Shown: positions 9,454 through 17,672 of the stretch, piece after piece
Layout: every line of letters begins with the position of its first letter
How positions within the stretch are numbered: position 1 is the first letter of the stretch
Source of the DNA: Rhodobacteraceae bacterium Araon29
Lineage (GTDB): Bacteria; Pseudomonadota; Alphaproteobacteria; Rhodobacterales; Rhodobacteraceae
Assembly (NCBI GenBank): GCA_039640505.1
Contig: CP046865.1
Location: forward strand, 1,541,501-1,605,500
DNA: 64,000 bases
Direction: 5' to 3'
Notes under the pieces: generated by a model
The model's input: only the letters and a program-made list of their open reading frames with translations
Told to the model about the DNA's origin: nothing
The model's database searches: none
Program-made: the position numbers and the translations under genes

Positions 9454-10335
9454 CTAAGGCAATATGAAGCGGACACTCGGAACTTTCAGAATATCTTTTA
9501 AATCATCATCGTAAAGATCTGTTAAATCTTGGACAAGCGTGTGGTCCCACCCAGGGGCCTCAAGTTCCTCAATAATTTTTTCGGTTTGGCCAAACTTTTC
9601 CGCAAACGCTGCCATGACGATGCGCAGTTGGCGCAGGGTCAAAGACGGATGCGTGCTGATATATGCTTTAAATCTATCAAAGCCTTCTTTAGATATAATG
9701 TCAGCAAATAAATCAAAATCACCAGCTATATTTTTTGGAGCTGGTAGCTGCCCCATCTGCCTTAGGATTTGGCCCCATATAAAAGGGCTGTCTTCGTTGC
9801 ACCACATATGAATAGGAAGATTGGGAAAGGCTTGGTGTAGCCTTGAAGCAAGCTCAGACCACTGGATTTCCAAGGGATTGCTTGCCTTCATAAGTGCGCT
9901 AAATTCCGCCAGTTCCGAAGTTTCAAAAACGGTAGGTAAAAAAGATGCGGGATTACGAATTGAGAAATATAGTTCCACGTCATCCTGAGAAAATAGAAGC
10001 AAAAACTGCTCTAAAATCTTAACAGCATTTGGGTATAATTGTCCTGATCTTAGCAACTCTCTTGGGATTCCAAAAAACATTGGATTAGATAAAATCACAG
10101 TGTTTATTTGTGTAGATGTGCCCTCTAGAATGGTTTCCAATAAATGCTCACGAGCTCCGATATCAAGGTTGATATTTATCCCTTTAATGAGTGTCTTACG
10201 CAGCAGGTTTCGGTACAGCTTGGGAGGTGGCACCGCCACCCCTGCTTTTGCAAAGGTCTCTTTATTGCGCAATAAGGTTTTTATAAGACGTTCGTTATCA
10301 GTGCATTGTACACCAGCATGAAGAATAATGCGCAT
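9454..10335 (-). CDS. Hypothetical protein, possibly sulfotransferase-fold
   Basis: This 293-residue soluble protein starts with MRIILHAGVQCTDNERLIKTLLRN. The opening beta strand and following loop recall the N-terminus of P-loop sulfotransferase-like proteins common in roseobacters (strand, His, Gly, then a PAPS-binding loop). The usual Lys-Thr-Gly-Thr-Thr is absent, so PAPS binding is doubtful. The rest is mixed helix/strand with LYFSIRNPASFLPT, where sulfotransferases often carry an R-P/N-D/S motif. I do not assign a function. It precedes tRNA-Thr on the opposite strand. Confidence 0.6.
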   Translation of the reverse strand: MRIILHAGVQCTDNERLIKTLLRNKETFAKAGVAVPPPKLYRNLLRKTLIKGININLDIGAREHLLETILEGTSTQINTVILSNPMFFGIPRELLRSGQLYPNAVKILEQFLLLFSQDDVELYFSIRNPASFLPTVFETSELAEFSALMKASNPLEIQWSELASRLHQAFPNLPIHMWCNEDSPFIWGQILRQMGQLPAPKNIAGDFDLFADIISKEGFDRFKAYISTHPSLTLRQLRIVMAAFAEKFGQTEKIIEELEAPGWDHTLVQDLTDLYDDDLKDILKVPSVRFILP

Positions 10336-10513
10336 GGCAATAGCTTTCAGAAATGAAATAGGCCGATATGCTCTAGCACAAAAAATACGTCATTTTTATG
10401 GCGTTATTTGGAGGCTTCAATGCAAAGTGTTTTAAGTTATTTATCGCGCAGTTGCTTTTTTTTAATTTTGCCTCTTGTCAGACGCCCTGTGTTGTTTTAT
10501 TCGGCGTCCGATA

Positions 10514-10589
10514 GCCCCTATAGCTCAGCTGGTAGAGCAACTGATTTGTAATCAGTAGGTCCGCGGTTCGAGTCCGTGTGGGGGCACCA
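10514..10589 (+). tRNA. tRNA-Thr (anticodon TGT)
   Basis: A complete 76-base cloverleaf. The acceptor GCCCCTA pairs with TGGGGGC (one G-T pair), the anticodon stem CTGAT/ATCAG encloses TTGTA with anticodon TGT, and the T-arm has GGTTCGAGTCC. CCA is encoded at 10587-10589. It reads ACA/ACG codons. A terminator-like hairpin follows directly, and accessory DNA begins after it. Confidence 0.96.
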
Positions 10590-10597
10590 CATAAATC

Positions 10598-10636
10598 AAA
10601 GGCTTAGCGAAAATAACGCTGGGCCTTTTGTTTTTT
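10598..10636 (+). terminator. Terminator after tRNA-Thr
   Basis: A two-part stem (AAAGGC with GCCTTT, and AGCG with CGCT inside) is followed by TGTTTTTT. It lies 9 bases after the tRNA-Thr CCA and probably ends its transcript. Confidence 0.75.
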
Positions 10637-10790
10637 GGGAAACAATGGAGCAATATTTTCCTGTAAAACCACCATATTAGGGGGTGAGGGGTCAAAAACT
10701 AGCATTGGTTAGGTTGCTAAGATACTGCTCTCACATTTTTTCTGTGCAAGGTTTGATGAATAAAATTTATATTTCCATGTGATGATTCAA

Positions 10791-11876
10791 TTATAGGTTT
10801 TGTCTGCTCTTGATTTGGTTTGGTTGAAGTTCACTAATTATATCTCGACCAAGCTGTAGCGCGAGATGGAGAGTATCTAACATGCACCAGTTTTCAACGA
10901 TCTTGCCGTTTGAACACCGCCACCAATCACAGTCACGCATAAAGACACGATTGCCTGTTGGCTCAATTCCAAGGAACGGTTTTACATGAACGCCTGTAAT
11001 CATTTTCCAACCATGTAGAAATGCATAGTCACCGTCGCCTGCTTTACAATCAGCTGTAACTCCAGAAATCCCATCTTCTTTTCCTTCACCCCAGCCAGCA
11101 AAAGTCTTTTCAAAGGGACGTTGAAAAGCATCAAATGCGTCAATGGTAGCGTAAGTACCTAATCCTCCAGGTCCATACCAAACCATGTTATCACTCCAAT
11201 AAGGCTTCCACTCAGCATCTTCTGTGGCTAATCGTTTGAGCATACCTTCCACTAAATCTGCACTGGCCCTAGATGTTAACGGGTTTGGTTCTTCAATAAG
11301 AACACCGTCATGCGTAGCAGGTCCAGGTACTAGGCCTTCATACCCCTTGCTAGGGCATAGGGGCCAAAGCCCTAGTGCAATGATCAATTCTGCCAGGCCC
11401 AGATATACATAGGTTTCAGTAATTTCCCCATTTTCCATTTTGTGAAATTCGCCAAAGCGCAGAAAAGCCATTTTGTTGCTTGGCGGGATGCCGAAGAGAG
11501 GCTTTTTGAAGTGCCCATAAAAATATCCATTTGAGGTGACCCATTCTGTACCTTGGTATTCTCCTCCAAGAACAATGTAATTTTGTCGGGTAAAGCCATC
11601 AAGTGACTGCGTAATTGGTAAAATTATATCTGAATAATATCCAATTCCTTGAGCGGCTTCATTGATTGGGTGACTGGCATTTATTTTTGCGGTGGTATGA
11701 AAGTGATCAATAACACCAGCTTTTATTTTTTCTAAATTGCTCGTTTCAAAATGACTGAGAAACTCAAAATAAGTTTTTTTGTTGTGAAAGCTTGTTTGAG
11801 TTGCAACTCCCATTTCAGCTCTATTCATTCGAGTACTCATCTCAGCAACCTTTTTGTAGCTCATTCCCACAATCAT
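10791..11876 (-). CDS. SnoaL/NTF2-like protein with two tandem domains
   Basis: This 361-residue protein appears to be two NTF2-fold (SnoaL-like, 'ester cyclase') domains in tandem, at about residues 35-180 and 205-345. The C-terminal domain has the usual phrases DAEWKPYWSDNMVWYGPGG and RVFMRDCDWWRCSNGKIVENWCMLD, close to SnoaL-like proteins (NGKIVE-W...D). The N-terminal domain repeats the same pattern (FGEFHKMENGEITETYVYLG). The family includes polyketide cyclases and many uncharacterised enzymes, so substrate is open. Several in-frame ATGs (11876, 11864, 11840) make the start uncertain. It opens the accessory stretch after tRNA-Thr. Confidence 0.7.
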   Translation of the reverse strand: MIVGMSYKKVAEMSTRMNRAEMGVATQTSFHNKKTYFEFLSHFETSNLEKIKAGVIDHFHTTAKINASHPINEAAQGIGYYSDIILPITQSLDGFTRQNYIVLGGEYQGTEWVTSNGYFYGHFKKPLFGIPPSNKMAFLRFGEFHKMENGEITETYVYLGLAELIIALGLWPLCPSKGYEGLVPGPATHDGVLIEEPNPLTSRASADLVEGMLKRLATEDAEWKPYWSDNMVWYGPGGLGTYATIDAFDAFQRPFEKTFAGWGEGKEDGISGVTADCKAGDGDYAFLHGWKMITGVHVKPFLGIEPTGNRVFMRDCDWWRCSNGKIVENWCMLDTLHLALQLGRDIISELQPNQIKSRQNL

Positions 11877-12095
11877 TCATGCAAAAGTTATCTGCAAGGG
11901 GGAGGGGGCAAAAATGTCTGGGATCAGGGCTTAAGGGTCTAAAGAGCGTGAAGTGCTAAGATAGGGTCAGTCATCCGAAGGTGAGACCAGTATTCGTCTA
12001 GTTTAGCCGCAGCCTCTAAAGCCCTTGTCTTAGCAGTCTGGCCAGACCTAGTCTTCAATCCCTAAACTATTCAAGGATAGAAATAATGCTGCACA
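11877..12095. other. Gene-free stretch before IS remnant
   Basis: No ORF or RNA gene is recognised. Together with the IS remnant at 12096-12299 it separates the SnoaL-like gene from the AIG1-like gene. The sequence just left of the IS fragment does not match the complete IS3 copy, so the fragment was joined to foreign DNA. Confidence 0.4.
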
Positions 12096-12299
12096 AGACC
12101 AGCCAGCACAATCCTAATCTTCTCTTCTGCACAATAGTGCTTACGCGTCTTACGCTTGATACCTCTGACCAACTTATCAGCGGCTTCTTTCGATGTTCCG
12201 GATCTCTTATTCATCTTCGCTCCTTAAGAGCTGCGATGAACCAGAAATCCTCCCTTGCTTAAACCGCTAAATCTTTCCAGTAGGCGCTGACGTCAGACA
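12096..12299 (-). mobile_element. IS3-family remnant (204 bp, orfA end)
   Basis: This stretch is nearly identical (a handful of differences) to 22732-22935, the right-hand end of the complete IS3-family copy. It includes the start region of orfA, the non-coding lead and the terminal TGTCTG repeat at 12294-12299 (reverse strand). It has the same orientation as the complete copy. Everything left of 12096 of the original IS is gone. Confidence 0.88.
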
Positions 12300-12946
12300 C
12301 CTACAAATCGTAATTTAACTCTCGTCAAAACCCATCCAGAGAAATAAAACCCAAGACCGGTGAGTATCGTCGTTGCATAGAAACTAACTCGCTCTGTAAA
12401 CTCCATATCGTTCAAGAATGGATATGGAAGTCCATTCGTCACGGAACCCTCGGGCGTAGCATTAAGTGGCCCAGTTAGGACTTCTGTCCAAAAAATATAA
12501 AGTAAGCATATACCTATGATTGTTAGAGCACCCTTTTTAACTTGCGTAAATGAGTTATTAAAAAATAATGCATCAAGAATTAATAGTAGCGGACCTAGAA
12601 TATGGAGGTAATATTCCTGAAACCAGACAATTGACCCCGAGTAATTCACCAATTTTGGGTCGATAAAATATAGCTTCCAGTATAAGAAAACGACCATCGC
12701 ATTGAGAACTGCTATCGCCGAAACAAATCCAAGATAACCTTCTGGAAGACCCTGGCGTTTTATCCAGTATAAAAGCCATGTAGCTATCATAGCACCGGTC
12801 AAACCCCAGATGGTGAGATAGCGAAAATGGATCCCAAAATTATCATAGTTTGCTGCTGTAAATTGGTAGAGAAAATACCCAATTGAGAGCAGCAGGCAGA
12901 CAAACCTGTATCTCAAGATAAATCTATGATTAAACTTTAGCATCAC
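12293..12946 (-). CDS. AIG1/FAR-17a (Pr6Pr)-like polytopic membrane protein
   Basis: This 217-residue protein has about six hydrophobic segments. Its layout and motifs resemble the FAR-17a/AIG1 (AIG1/ADTRP, Pr6Pr) membrane family: FRYLTIWG after TM1, EYYLHILGPLLLILD in TM4 and GLPYPFLND near the end. In human AIG1 and ADTRP a threonine in the Y-L-T motif and a histidine in the central helix form the active site of a fatty-acid-ester hydrolase; Thr and His are present in the same places here. The similarity is my recognition only. The stop codon (12293-12295) lies inside the IS3 terminus, so the last two or three residues are IS-derived. Confidence 0.6.
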   Translation of the reverse strand: MMLKFNHRFILRYRFVCLLLSIGYFLYQFTAANYDNFGIHFRYLTIWGLTGAMIATWLLYWIKRQGLPEGYLGFVSAIAVLNAMVVFLYWKLYFIDPKLVNYSGSIVWFQEYYLHILGPLLLILDALFFNNSFTQVKKGALTIIGICLLYIFWTEVLTGPLNATPEGSVTNGLPYPFLNDMEFTERVSFYATTILTGLGFYFSGWVLTRVKLRFVGV

Positions 12947-13180
12947 TCACCTACAGAATAACAAACGGATGTCTTCTACCTACCTATCCAAATAAACTAG
13001 ACCCATCAGGAAAGCAAAGAAACTGCTCAAAACAAAATTAGGGTAGAAAATTTGTACATAAATGGACTCAGAATTGGCACACATAGACTCAACTGGGTAC
13101 AACTAAGTTTCTGCATTTGTTATTAGTTTAAAAGAAATGGTGCAGTTGATCGGAACAACCTAGAACCCGTAATGAGGGAT

Positions 13181-13447
13181 TTAATGCGTTGATTTAAGGT
13201 ACTGATAGTCAACTGTCTCGTGAATGCGATCATTCAGATTTAAGACTTTTCTAAGTTCCATCTCAGCTAATCCTTTAAGCACATCAAGTATTAAGGATGC
13301 CCCCACTTTACCGTTGGCAATTAACTCATCACAATGATCACGATCTTGTAGAGTTAAATTATAAGGCTCCACTGCATTCCAGAACGCTAGATAGTCCAGT
13401 GGTTCCAACCACTCTGTAATATCTTGAAGATCTTCAAAAACAACCAT
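13181..13447 (-). CDS. Hypothetical acidic protein (88 aa)
   Basis: An 88-residue acidic, probably all-helical cytoplasmic protein (EDLQDITEWLEPLDYLAFW; ILDVLKGLAEMELRKVLNL). I do not recognise a family. The codon pattern looks genuine and the frame is clean. It stands alone between two AT-rich gaps in the accessory stretch, upstream of and divergent from the two-gene winged-helix cassette. Confidence 0.5.
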   Translation of the reverse strand: MVVFEDLQDITEWLEPLDYLAFWNAVEPYNLTLQDRDHCDELIANGKVGASLILDVLKGLAEMELRKVLNLNDRIHETVDYQYLKSTH

Positions 13448-13868
13448 AACTCGATCATATCAAATCTGGAATGGCAAATACAAGCTTCGCTAATAGGGGC
13501 GGATGGATATAAGCTTCTTTGCTTTGTCTTAGTACCTCTCACCCAATCAAGAAGTGCCAGGCCAAAGCAGGTTATAACTGACTTTTGTTAAATGCGGCGA
13601 AAAGCGACATTTATCAGTTAGCGATTTGAAATTCGTTATATTTCTGGTGGTCATTGCGATGAACGTTTCACTAAATTAGAAAGTCAATTATGTTTCAATG
13701 GCTTATATGCTATTTAAACAGCAGAAATATCATTGAAAGGTTTTTGCGCACCAATAACTCGGAATAAATATTACATAATACCCATTAAAATAAGGGCTTT
13801 AAAAAAACATTATCTTGCAATAATTGAAAAGGTCATTTATTGATGGTTTCAATCTATGGAGAATTCAA
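13448..13868. promoter_or_regulatory. AT-rich intergenic region before the two-gene cassette
   Basis: This 420-base AT-rich stretch has no convincing ORF. It must hold the promoters of the divergent 88-aa gene and of the cassette beginning at 13869. GGAG at 13859-13862 is the ribosome site of the latter. No inverted repeat strong enough to call an operator was seen. Confidence 0.4.
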
Positions 13869-14843
13869 ATGGCTGATGCGACAATCAAATTAGAAAACGG
13901 AACGACGATAACTGTTTCAGGATCGGCGGAGGAGATTGCGCGTGTTGCGATGCTTTACGGTGGTGGATCTAAGCCAGCGACCAAGTCCCCAAGAAACAAC
14001 CAGCAAAATTCGGATAAACAAACCAAGGCAGCCGACGAACTTCACGAGGGAGTCGATCTTTCTCAAATTGCAAACACAATAAACGATTGTGAAGAATCTG
14101 AGGCGCTGGAAGAACATGTGTTGGACAGCAATGACGCTGTAAACAAAGTCATGATGTGCCTCTACATAAATGATAAGTATTTTGACTCAAATCCTGCTTT
14201 GACCACAGGAGATATTAGTAAAATACTGTCACAACTTGGTATACCTGTATCCACTTCTGGAGTTTCACTTGCTATATCCCGCAAAGCCACCAGATATGTG
14301 ATGAAAGACAATGTCACTAAAAAGGGCGCGATTATCCGTTACTCAATAAATAGACCGGGTAAAAAGTATTTTGAAGACGTCTTGAGTGGCAAGAAAGTGA
14401 TGCTGGCAAAAGCCAAACCACGGAAGCAACCTTCTAAGGCGGCTGAAACAAAAACGACAAATTCAGTTAAGGGCGCAACGCCCGTACCTAAAGGAAAAAG
14501 ATCGACTGCATATAAGCCAAAATACAATGCAACGCTCGACTTACATGGATTGAGTAAATTTGCTGCGACGTACAAATCGAATAACAACTCTGAGCATTTG
14601 GTGGTGTTTCTTAAATTTCTTGCCGATGAAGCTAATATTGAAGCCATATCAGGAGATGACATCTACACTTGTTTCACGGAACTTAAGTCAATGATCAAAT
14701 TGCCTGGGTCGTTTATGGATACGCTTCGGAACGCGCAGAATCGTGATCACTTGATTGCCTATGAGAGAGGCTTCACGGACATGACGTTAACGCCAAAAGG
14801 CGAAAACTTGTTCAACCATGACATCGTAAAGCGGGAAAAGTAA
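13869..14843 (+). CDS. Unrecognised protein A: beta-hairpin + two winged-helix-like modules
   Basis: A 324-residue protein starting at ATG 13869 (GGAG seven bases before; the frame is open from 13824). Residues 4-30 form a short hairpin-helix (IKLENGTTITVSGSAEEIARVA). Residues 91-172 look like a winged helix: a helix, TTGDISKILSQLGIPVS, a recognition-type helix, then a basic wing ending RYSINRPGKKYFEDVL. A Lys/Ala/Pro/Thr linker (about 180-235) follows. Residues 241-314 repeat the same pattern (SEHLVVFLKFLADEANIEAI, GDDIYTCFTELKS, LTPKGENLF). It lies directly before gene B with no gap. Function unknown; DNA binding is inference. Confidence 0.7.
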   Translation: MADATIKLENGTTITVSGSAEEIARVAMLYGGGSKPATKSPRNNQQNSDKQTKAADELHEGVDLSQIANTINDCEESEALEEHVLDSNDAVNKVMMCLYINDKYFDSNPALTTGDISKILSQLGIPVSTSGVSLAISRKATRYVMKDNVTKKGAIIRYSINRPGKKYFEDVLSGKKVMLAKAKPRKQPSKAAETKTTNSVKGATPVPKGKRSTAYKPKYNATLDLHGLSKFAATYKSNNNSEHLVVFLKFLADEANIEAISGDDIYTCFTELKSMIKLPGSFMDTLRNAQNRDHLIAYERGFTDMTLTPKGENLFNHDIVKREK

Positions 14844-15584
14844 TTGGCCAGCCTGCAAGAACTATTGGGCTTTTGTGAAAGCGATCAAGAACTCGAAAAT
14901 CGCGAGCTCGTCGAGCTTATGGTTTACTATGAGACCGTGGTTCATGGAAATGATTTTTGCTCTTCTGCGGAAATCCGAAATATGTTCACTTCGATCAACC
15001 ATCCAATCCCAGGCCGTATTGCTCAGTACCTTACCGAAGGAACCAGCAAGCAGCGTCGTCAGTATGTCAAGCGGGGCAAAGGCTACGCACTTCACCGTAT
15101 TAATTTGACCAAGCTTGACGAGAAATTCTCGAGTTACACCGGTGTTGTGAAACCCGTATCAAATGAAAACATTTTGACTGCTAGTTCGTGCACTGGCGGG
15201 CGAAAGTATTTGGTTTCATTAGTGGAACAAATCAATGGCAGCTACACATATGGGTTTTATGATGGCACCGCTGTATTGATGCGCAGAATGATGGAATCTC
15301 TCATCATTTCATCTTTTGAGAATAAAGCTAAAGAGGCTCAAATTCGTGATGCAGATGGTAATTATCTAATGTTGAGAGATTTGATCAGCCAAGCCAAGAA
15401 TCCTTCCAACTTTAAACTCTCGAGGGGTATGGGCGAGGTGATGGACTTGATTAAAGATTTGGGTGACACTGCAGCTCATAATAGGTCGTACATAACAAAA
15501 AAGATGGATATTGATAACGTTCAAAGCAAATTTCGTCGCTTGATAGAGGAGCTTTGTGTGTTGGCCGGGATTCCAAATTCTTGA
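14844..15584 (+). CDS. Unrecognised protein B: winged-helix-like module + DUF4145-like tail
   Basis: A 246-residue protein starting at TTG 14844 immediately after the TAA of gene A; no ATG is available before residue 27, so translation is coupled. Residues 20-100 repeat the module of protein A (VELMVYYETVVHGNDFCSSA, EIRNMFTSINHPIP, KRGKGYALHRINLTKLDEKF). The C-terminal 120 residues are helical (FYDGTAVLMRRMMESLIISS; IKDLGDTAAHNRSY; FRRLIEELCVLAGI) and resemble DUF4145-type domains with their G-N/D-x-A-A-H motif. The pair may be an accessory or defence cassette; nothing proves it. Confidence 0.7.
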   Translation: MASLQELLGFCESDQELENRELVELMVYYETVVHGNDFCSSAEIRNMFTSINHPIPGRIAQYLTEGTSKQRRQYVKRGKGYALHRINLTKLDEKFSSYTGVVKPVSNENILTASSCTGGRKYLVSLVEQINGSYTYGFYDGTAVLMRRMMESLIISSFENKAKEAQIRDADGNYLMLRDLISQAKNPSNFKLSRGMGEVMDLIKDLGDTAAHNRSYITKKMDIDNVQSKFRRLIEELCVLAGIPNS

Positions 15585-15588
15585 ATAC

Positions 15589-15604
15589 GGTTGCAACTGC
15601 AACC
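15589..15604 (+). other. Perfect inverted repeat after gene B
   Basis: GGTTGCA and TGCAACC separated by two bases begin 5 bases after the stop of gene B. There is no T-run, so this is either a Rho-dependent 3' hairpin or a protein site. Confidence 0.4.
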
Positions 15605-16125
15605 CTGTCACATGGCGAATGGCAGAACTGCCCTTGGATGTCAGCTTTCTGGAATACGCTTTGATCCTAACCATCACCAGCCAATGACCGATATGGGCCA
15701 TTCTTTCTCGGGGATGCAACGGGGGCTTTGCTCCCTTGCCAAGAAGTAGGGGTCTGCCCCCACACATCTTGCATTTGTTTAAGTGTTTGCACTCCAGAAT
15801 ATCAACGCTGGAGTAAAATTACATTACTTGGGTTGCGGAGATTTGTCCATAGTCCCGCATAACAGAGCTGCCTCACAGCTTGCGTCGTGAAGTGGGGCTG
15901 TGGTCAAATCGAATGTGATGTTTCTGAATGTAAACTAGAACCCACAAGTGAAAGTGATGTAAGTCCTTATAATTGAAGAATAAAAGCGGATTAACACGTT
16001 CTAAATATGCGCTCGAATCTATGTTAAGAGAGGAGCTTTTAAGGTGTTTAAAAACACAAACTAGAACCTCGAATAATACAAATAACTCAATAGGTTAACA
16101 TCAAAATTCGACGTAAAGTTTGAAA
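15605..16125. other. Gene-free stretch left of the integrated element
   Basis: No gene recognised. At 15702-15765 lies a GC-rich hairpin-prone segment (GGGGGC ... GCCCCC) of the sort often seen beside mobile-element genes. The 11-mer AAACTAGAACC occurs twice, at 15932-15942 and 16058-16068. The stretch ends at the left copy of the tRNA-Leu-derived direct repeat. Confidence 0.4.
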
Positions 16126-16143
16126 TGGTGCCCAGGAGAGGAC
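16126..16143. repeat. Attachment-site repeat, displaced 3' end of tRNA-Leu
   Basis: TGGTGCCCAGGAGAGGAC is identical over 18 bases to 46920-46937, the 3' end (including CCA) of tRNA-Leu(CAG), in the same orientation. Flanking bases differ on both sides. This is what remains of the original tRNA 3' end after an element integrated into the tRNA gene and supplied a new 3' end. Confidence 0.85.
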
Positions 16144-16725
16144 ACTGGTTCCCTACTAAGGCCCCAAGCAGACCCCCGTATCTAACGATATCAATAGCTT
16201 AGCTGCTGTGGCCTTGTGTTGTCTAGGGCACTTTTGGTGGCCTCTTTGGTGGACCCGAGTTGGGTCCCATAGTCGACTTTAGAGACCCCCGGTACCTTTG
16301 GTTTCTAATGGTTTTCAAAAGTAGGGCTAAAGGTCGGCCGTTGTTGTTGCTGTTGTCTGATCAGTTGTTAGACACGGGCAACTAAAAGCACTCACTAGAG
16401 AGGCCCTTAGAGCCCCTCAGAAGCCTCCTGAGTGGGGGTAATTCTGGGGTTGGTTTGGTTGCTGGGGGGCTTTGGGGAGTCCTAGAGGGCCCTGTGAGGC
16501 TTGGGTGTGCTGGTGGTAGACTTTGGATACCTGTGTGTGGCTGCCGATGCAATTTTTATTGGTTTCCCAGGGCGTCTTTTAAAGACAGAAAGGGTCGTGA
16601 GTTATGAGTGAACCATTGATAGATTACAACGTCCTTGCTTTTGCTAAATACTTGGACTGCATGTCATTGGCATGTTAGGAAAAATAGCGCTTCAAATTAG
16701 GAATGCTGGTTAAAGGGGAGCCAAC
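16144..16725. other. Left-end noncoding region of the element
   Basis: About 580 bases without a believable gene. It starts with the bases that would complete the recombinase frame in the circular form (stop TAA at about 16155-16157). From about 16190 on it is strongly G/T-biased on this strand (especially 16430-16560), with short repeats such as TTTGGTGG twice near 16230-16255. It ends with AAGGGGAG, the ribosome site of the SDR gene. Confidence 0.45.
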
Positions 16726-17370
16726 ATGAGAGTTTTGATCACTGGTGCAAATCGTGGCATTGGGCGCGCGCTTTATGATGGTTACGTTGCACGCGGCGAC
16801 GATGTCATCGCCACAACTCGAAACCAGGCTTCTGACGGCTGGCTACAACTGGATGTCACAGACCCTGCGTCGGTTTCTGTGATGGCAAATCAGTTAAAGG
16901 GAGAAGCGATTGATCTGTTGATTTGCAATGCGGGTGTTTATCTAGATAAAGGCAATGAACTCGGTAATGGTTACACGTCGAATGTCTGGGCTGATACTTT
17001 TGCGGCCAATGTCACTGGCGTTTTCCTCACTATTGAAGCACTGCTGTCAAACCTACGCGCAGTAGGTGGCAAAGTGGCGATCATTTCCTCGCAGATGGGG
17101 TCCAGCGAACGTGCAGGCGGCAACGCATTTGCTTACCGCGCGTCCAAGGCTGCCGCACTGAATTTGGGGCGCAATCTGGCCGTAGATCTGTCCCCTGATG
17201 TCGCCGTTGGGATTTACCATCCGGGCTGGGTGCAAACCGATATGGGAGGTGTGAAGGCTGACATCACAGTGGACGAGTCGTCCTCCGGATTGCTGCGGCG
17301 CTTCGATTTGCTTGGGCCAGACACTACTGGCTGCTTTGAGATGTGGAACGGCGAGGCGATGCCCTACTGA
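16726..17370 (+). CDS. Short-chain dehydrogenase/reductase (C-factor-like)
   Basis: This 214-residue classical SDR has the NAD(P) site TGANRGIGRAL at residues 6-16, the NAG loop (LLICNAGV), Ser in IISSQMGS, and the catalytic Y-x-x-x-K in AYRASKAA. PGWVQTDMGG after it is typical of the CsgA/C-factor and sniffer subgroup. The short length fits that group. The Shine-Dalgarno AAGGGGAG precedes the ATG by six bases. Substrate unknown. It is the first cargo gene of the element and is followed by a tyrosine-integrase scrap. Confidence 0.85.
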   Translation: MRVLITGANRGIGRALYDGYVARGDDVIATTRNQASDGWLQLDVTDPASVSVMANQLKGEAIDLLICNAGVYLDKGNELGNGYTSNVWADTFAANVTGVFLTIEALLSNLRAVGGKVAIISSQMGSSERAGGNAFAYRASKAAALNLGRNLAVDLSPDVAVGIYHPGWVQTDMGGVKADITVDESSSGLLRRFDLLGPDTTGCFEMWNGEAMPY

Positions 17371-17396
17371 CACCCCGTCTTTTCAAGCAAAGGGCA

Positions 17397-17545
17397 CTGT
17401 CAGAGCAAAACTAGTTGAGGTGGGCATCTCTGCCGATATCTTGGGACACGAAAAGAAGACCATGACCTATGGATTATATTCTGGGGGATCTTCGATGGAA
17501 TAAAAAGCGGCGGCAGTGAACCTGATTGACTATGGTTTAAGCTAA
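17397..17545 (+). pseudogene. Tyrosine recombinase C-terminal scrap
   Basis: Translation gives RAKLVEVGISADILGHEKKTMT followed by YGLYSGGSSME, a TAA stop, and in the same frame KAAAVNLIDYGLS. This is the box II / catalytic-tyrosine end of a phage-type integrase (LGHE...TYGLYSGG), with an internal stop and no N-terminal part. It is a relic of an earlier integrative element and is cut off by the IS66 copy that follows. Confidence 0.8.
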
Positions 17546-17672
17546 AACACTGAGCAGAAAGAACCTTTAAGGCATGGCATACACATCGTAACCGTCTGGT
17601 CTCCCCCCTCTGACGCTTTTGGGGATGGCTTGATAATGTGCACCATCGTTAGTGGACATCTTGAGGTACTCT

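Noticed and set aside
10514-10589. tRNA-Thr as attachment site for the 10.6-16.1 kb accessory zone.
   Set aside because: I found no second copy of its 3' end in the window, and no integrase gene lies next to it.
15366-15767. A 133-residue minus-strand ORF overlapping gene B and its downstream region.
   Set aside because: It overlaps a better-supported gene on the other strand, lacks a ribosome site and shows no family features.
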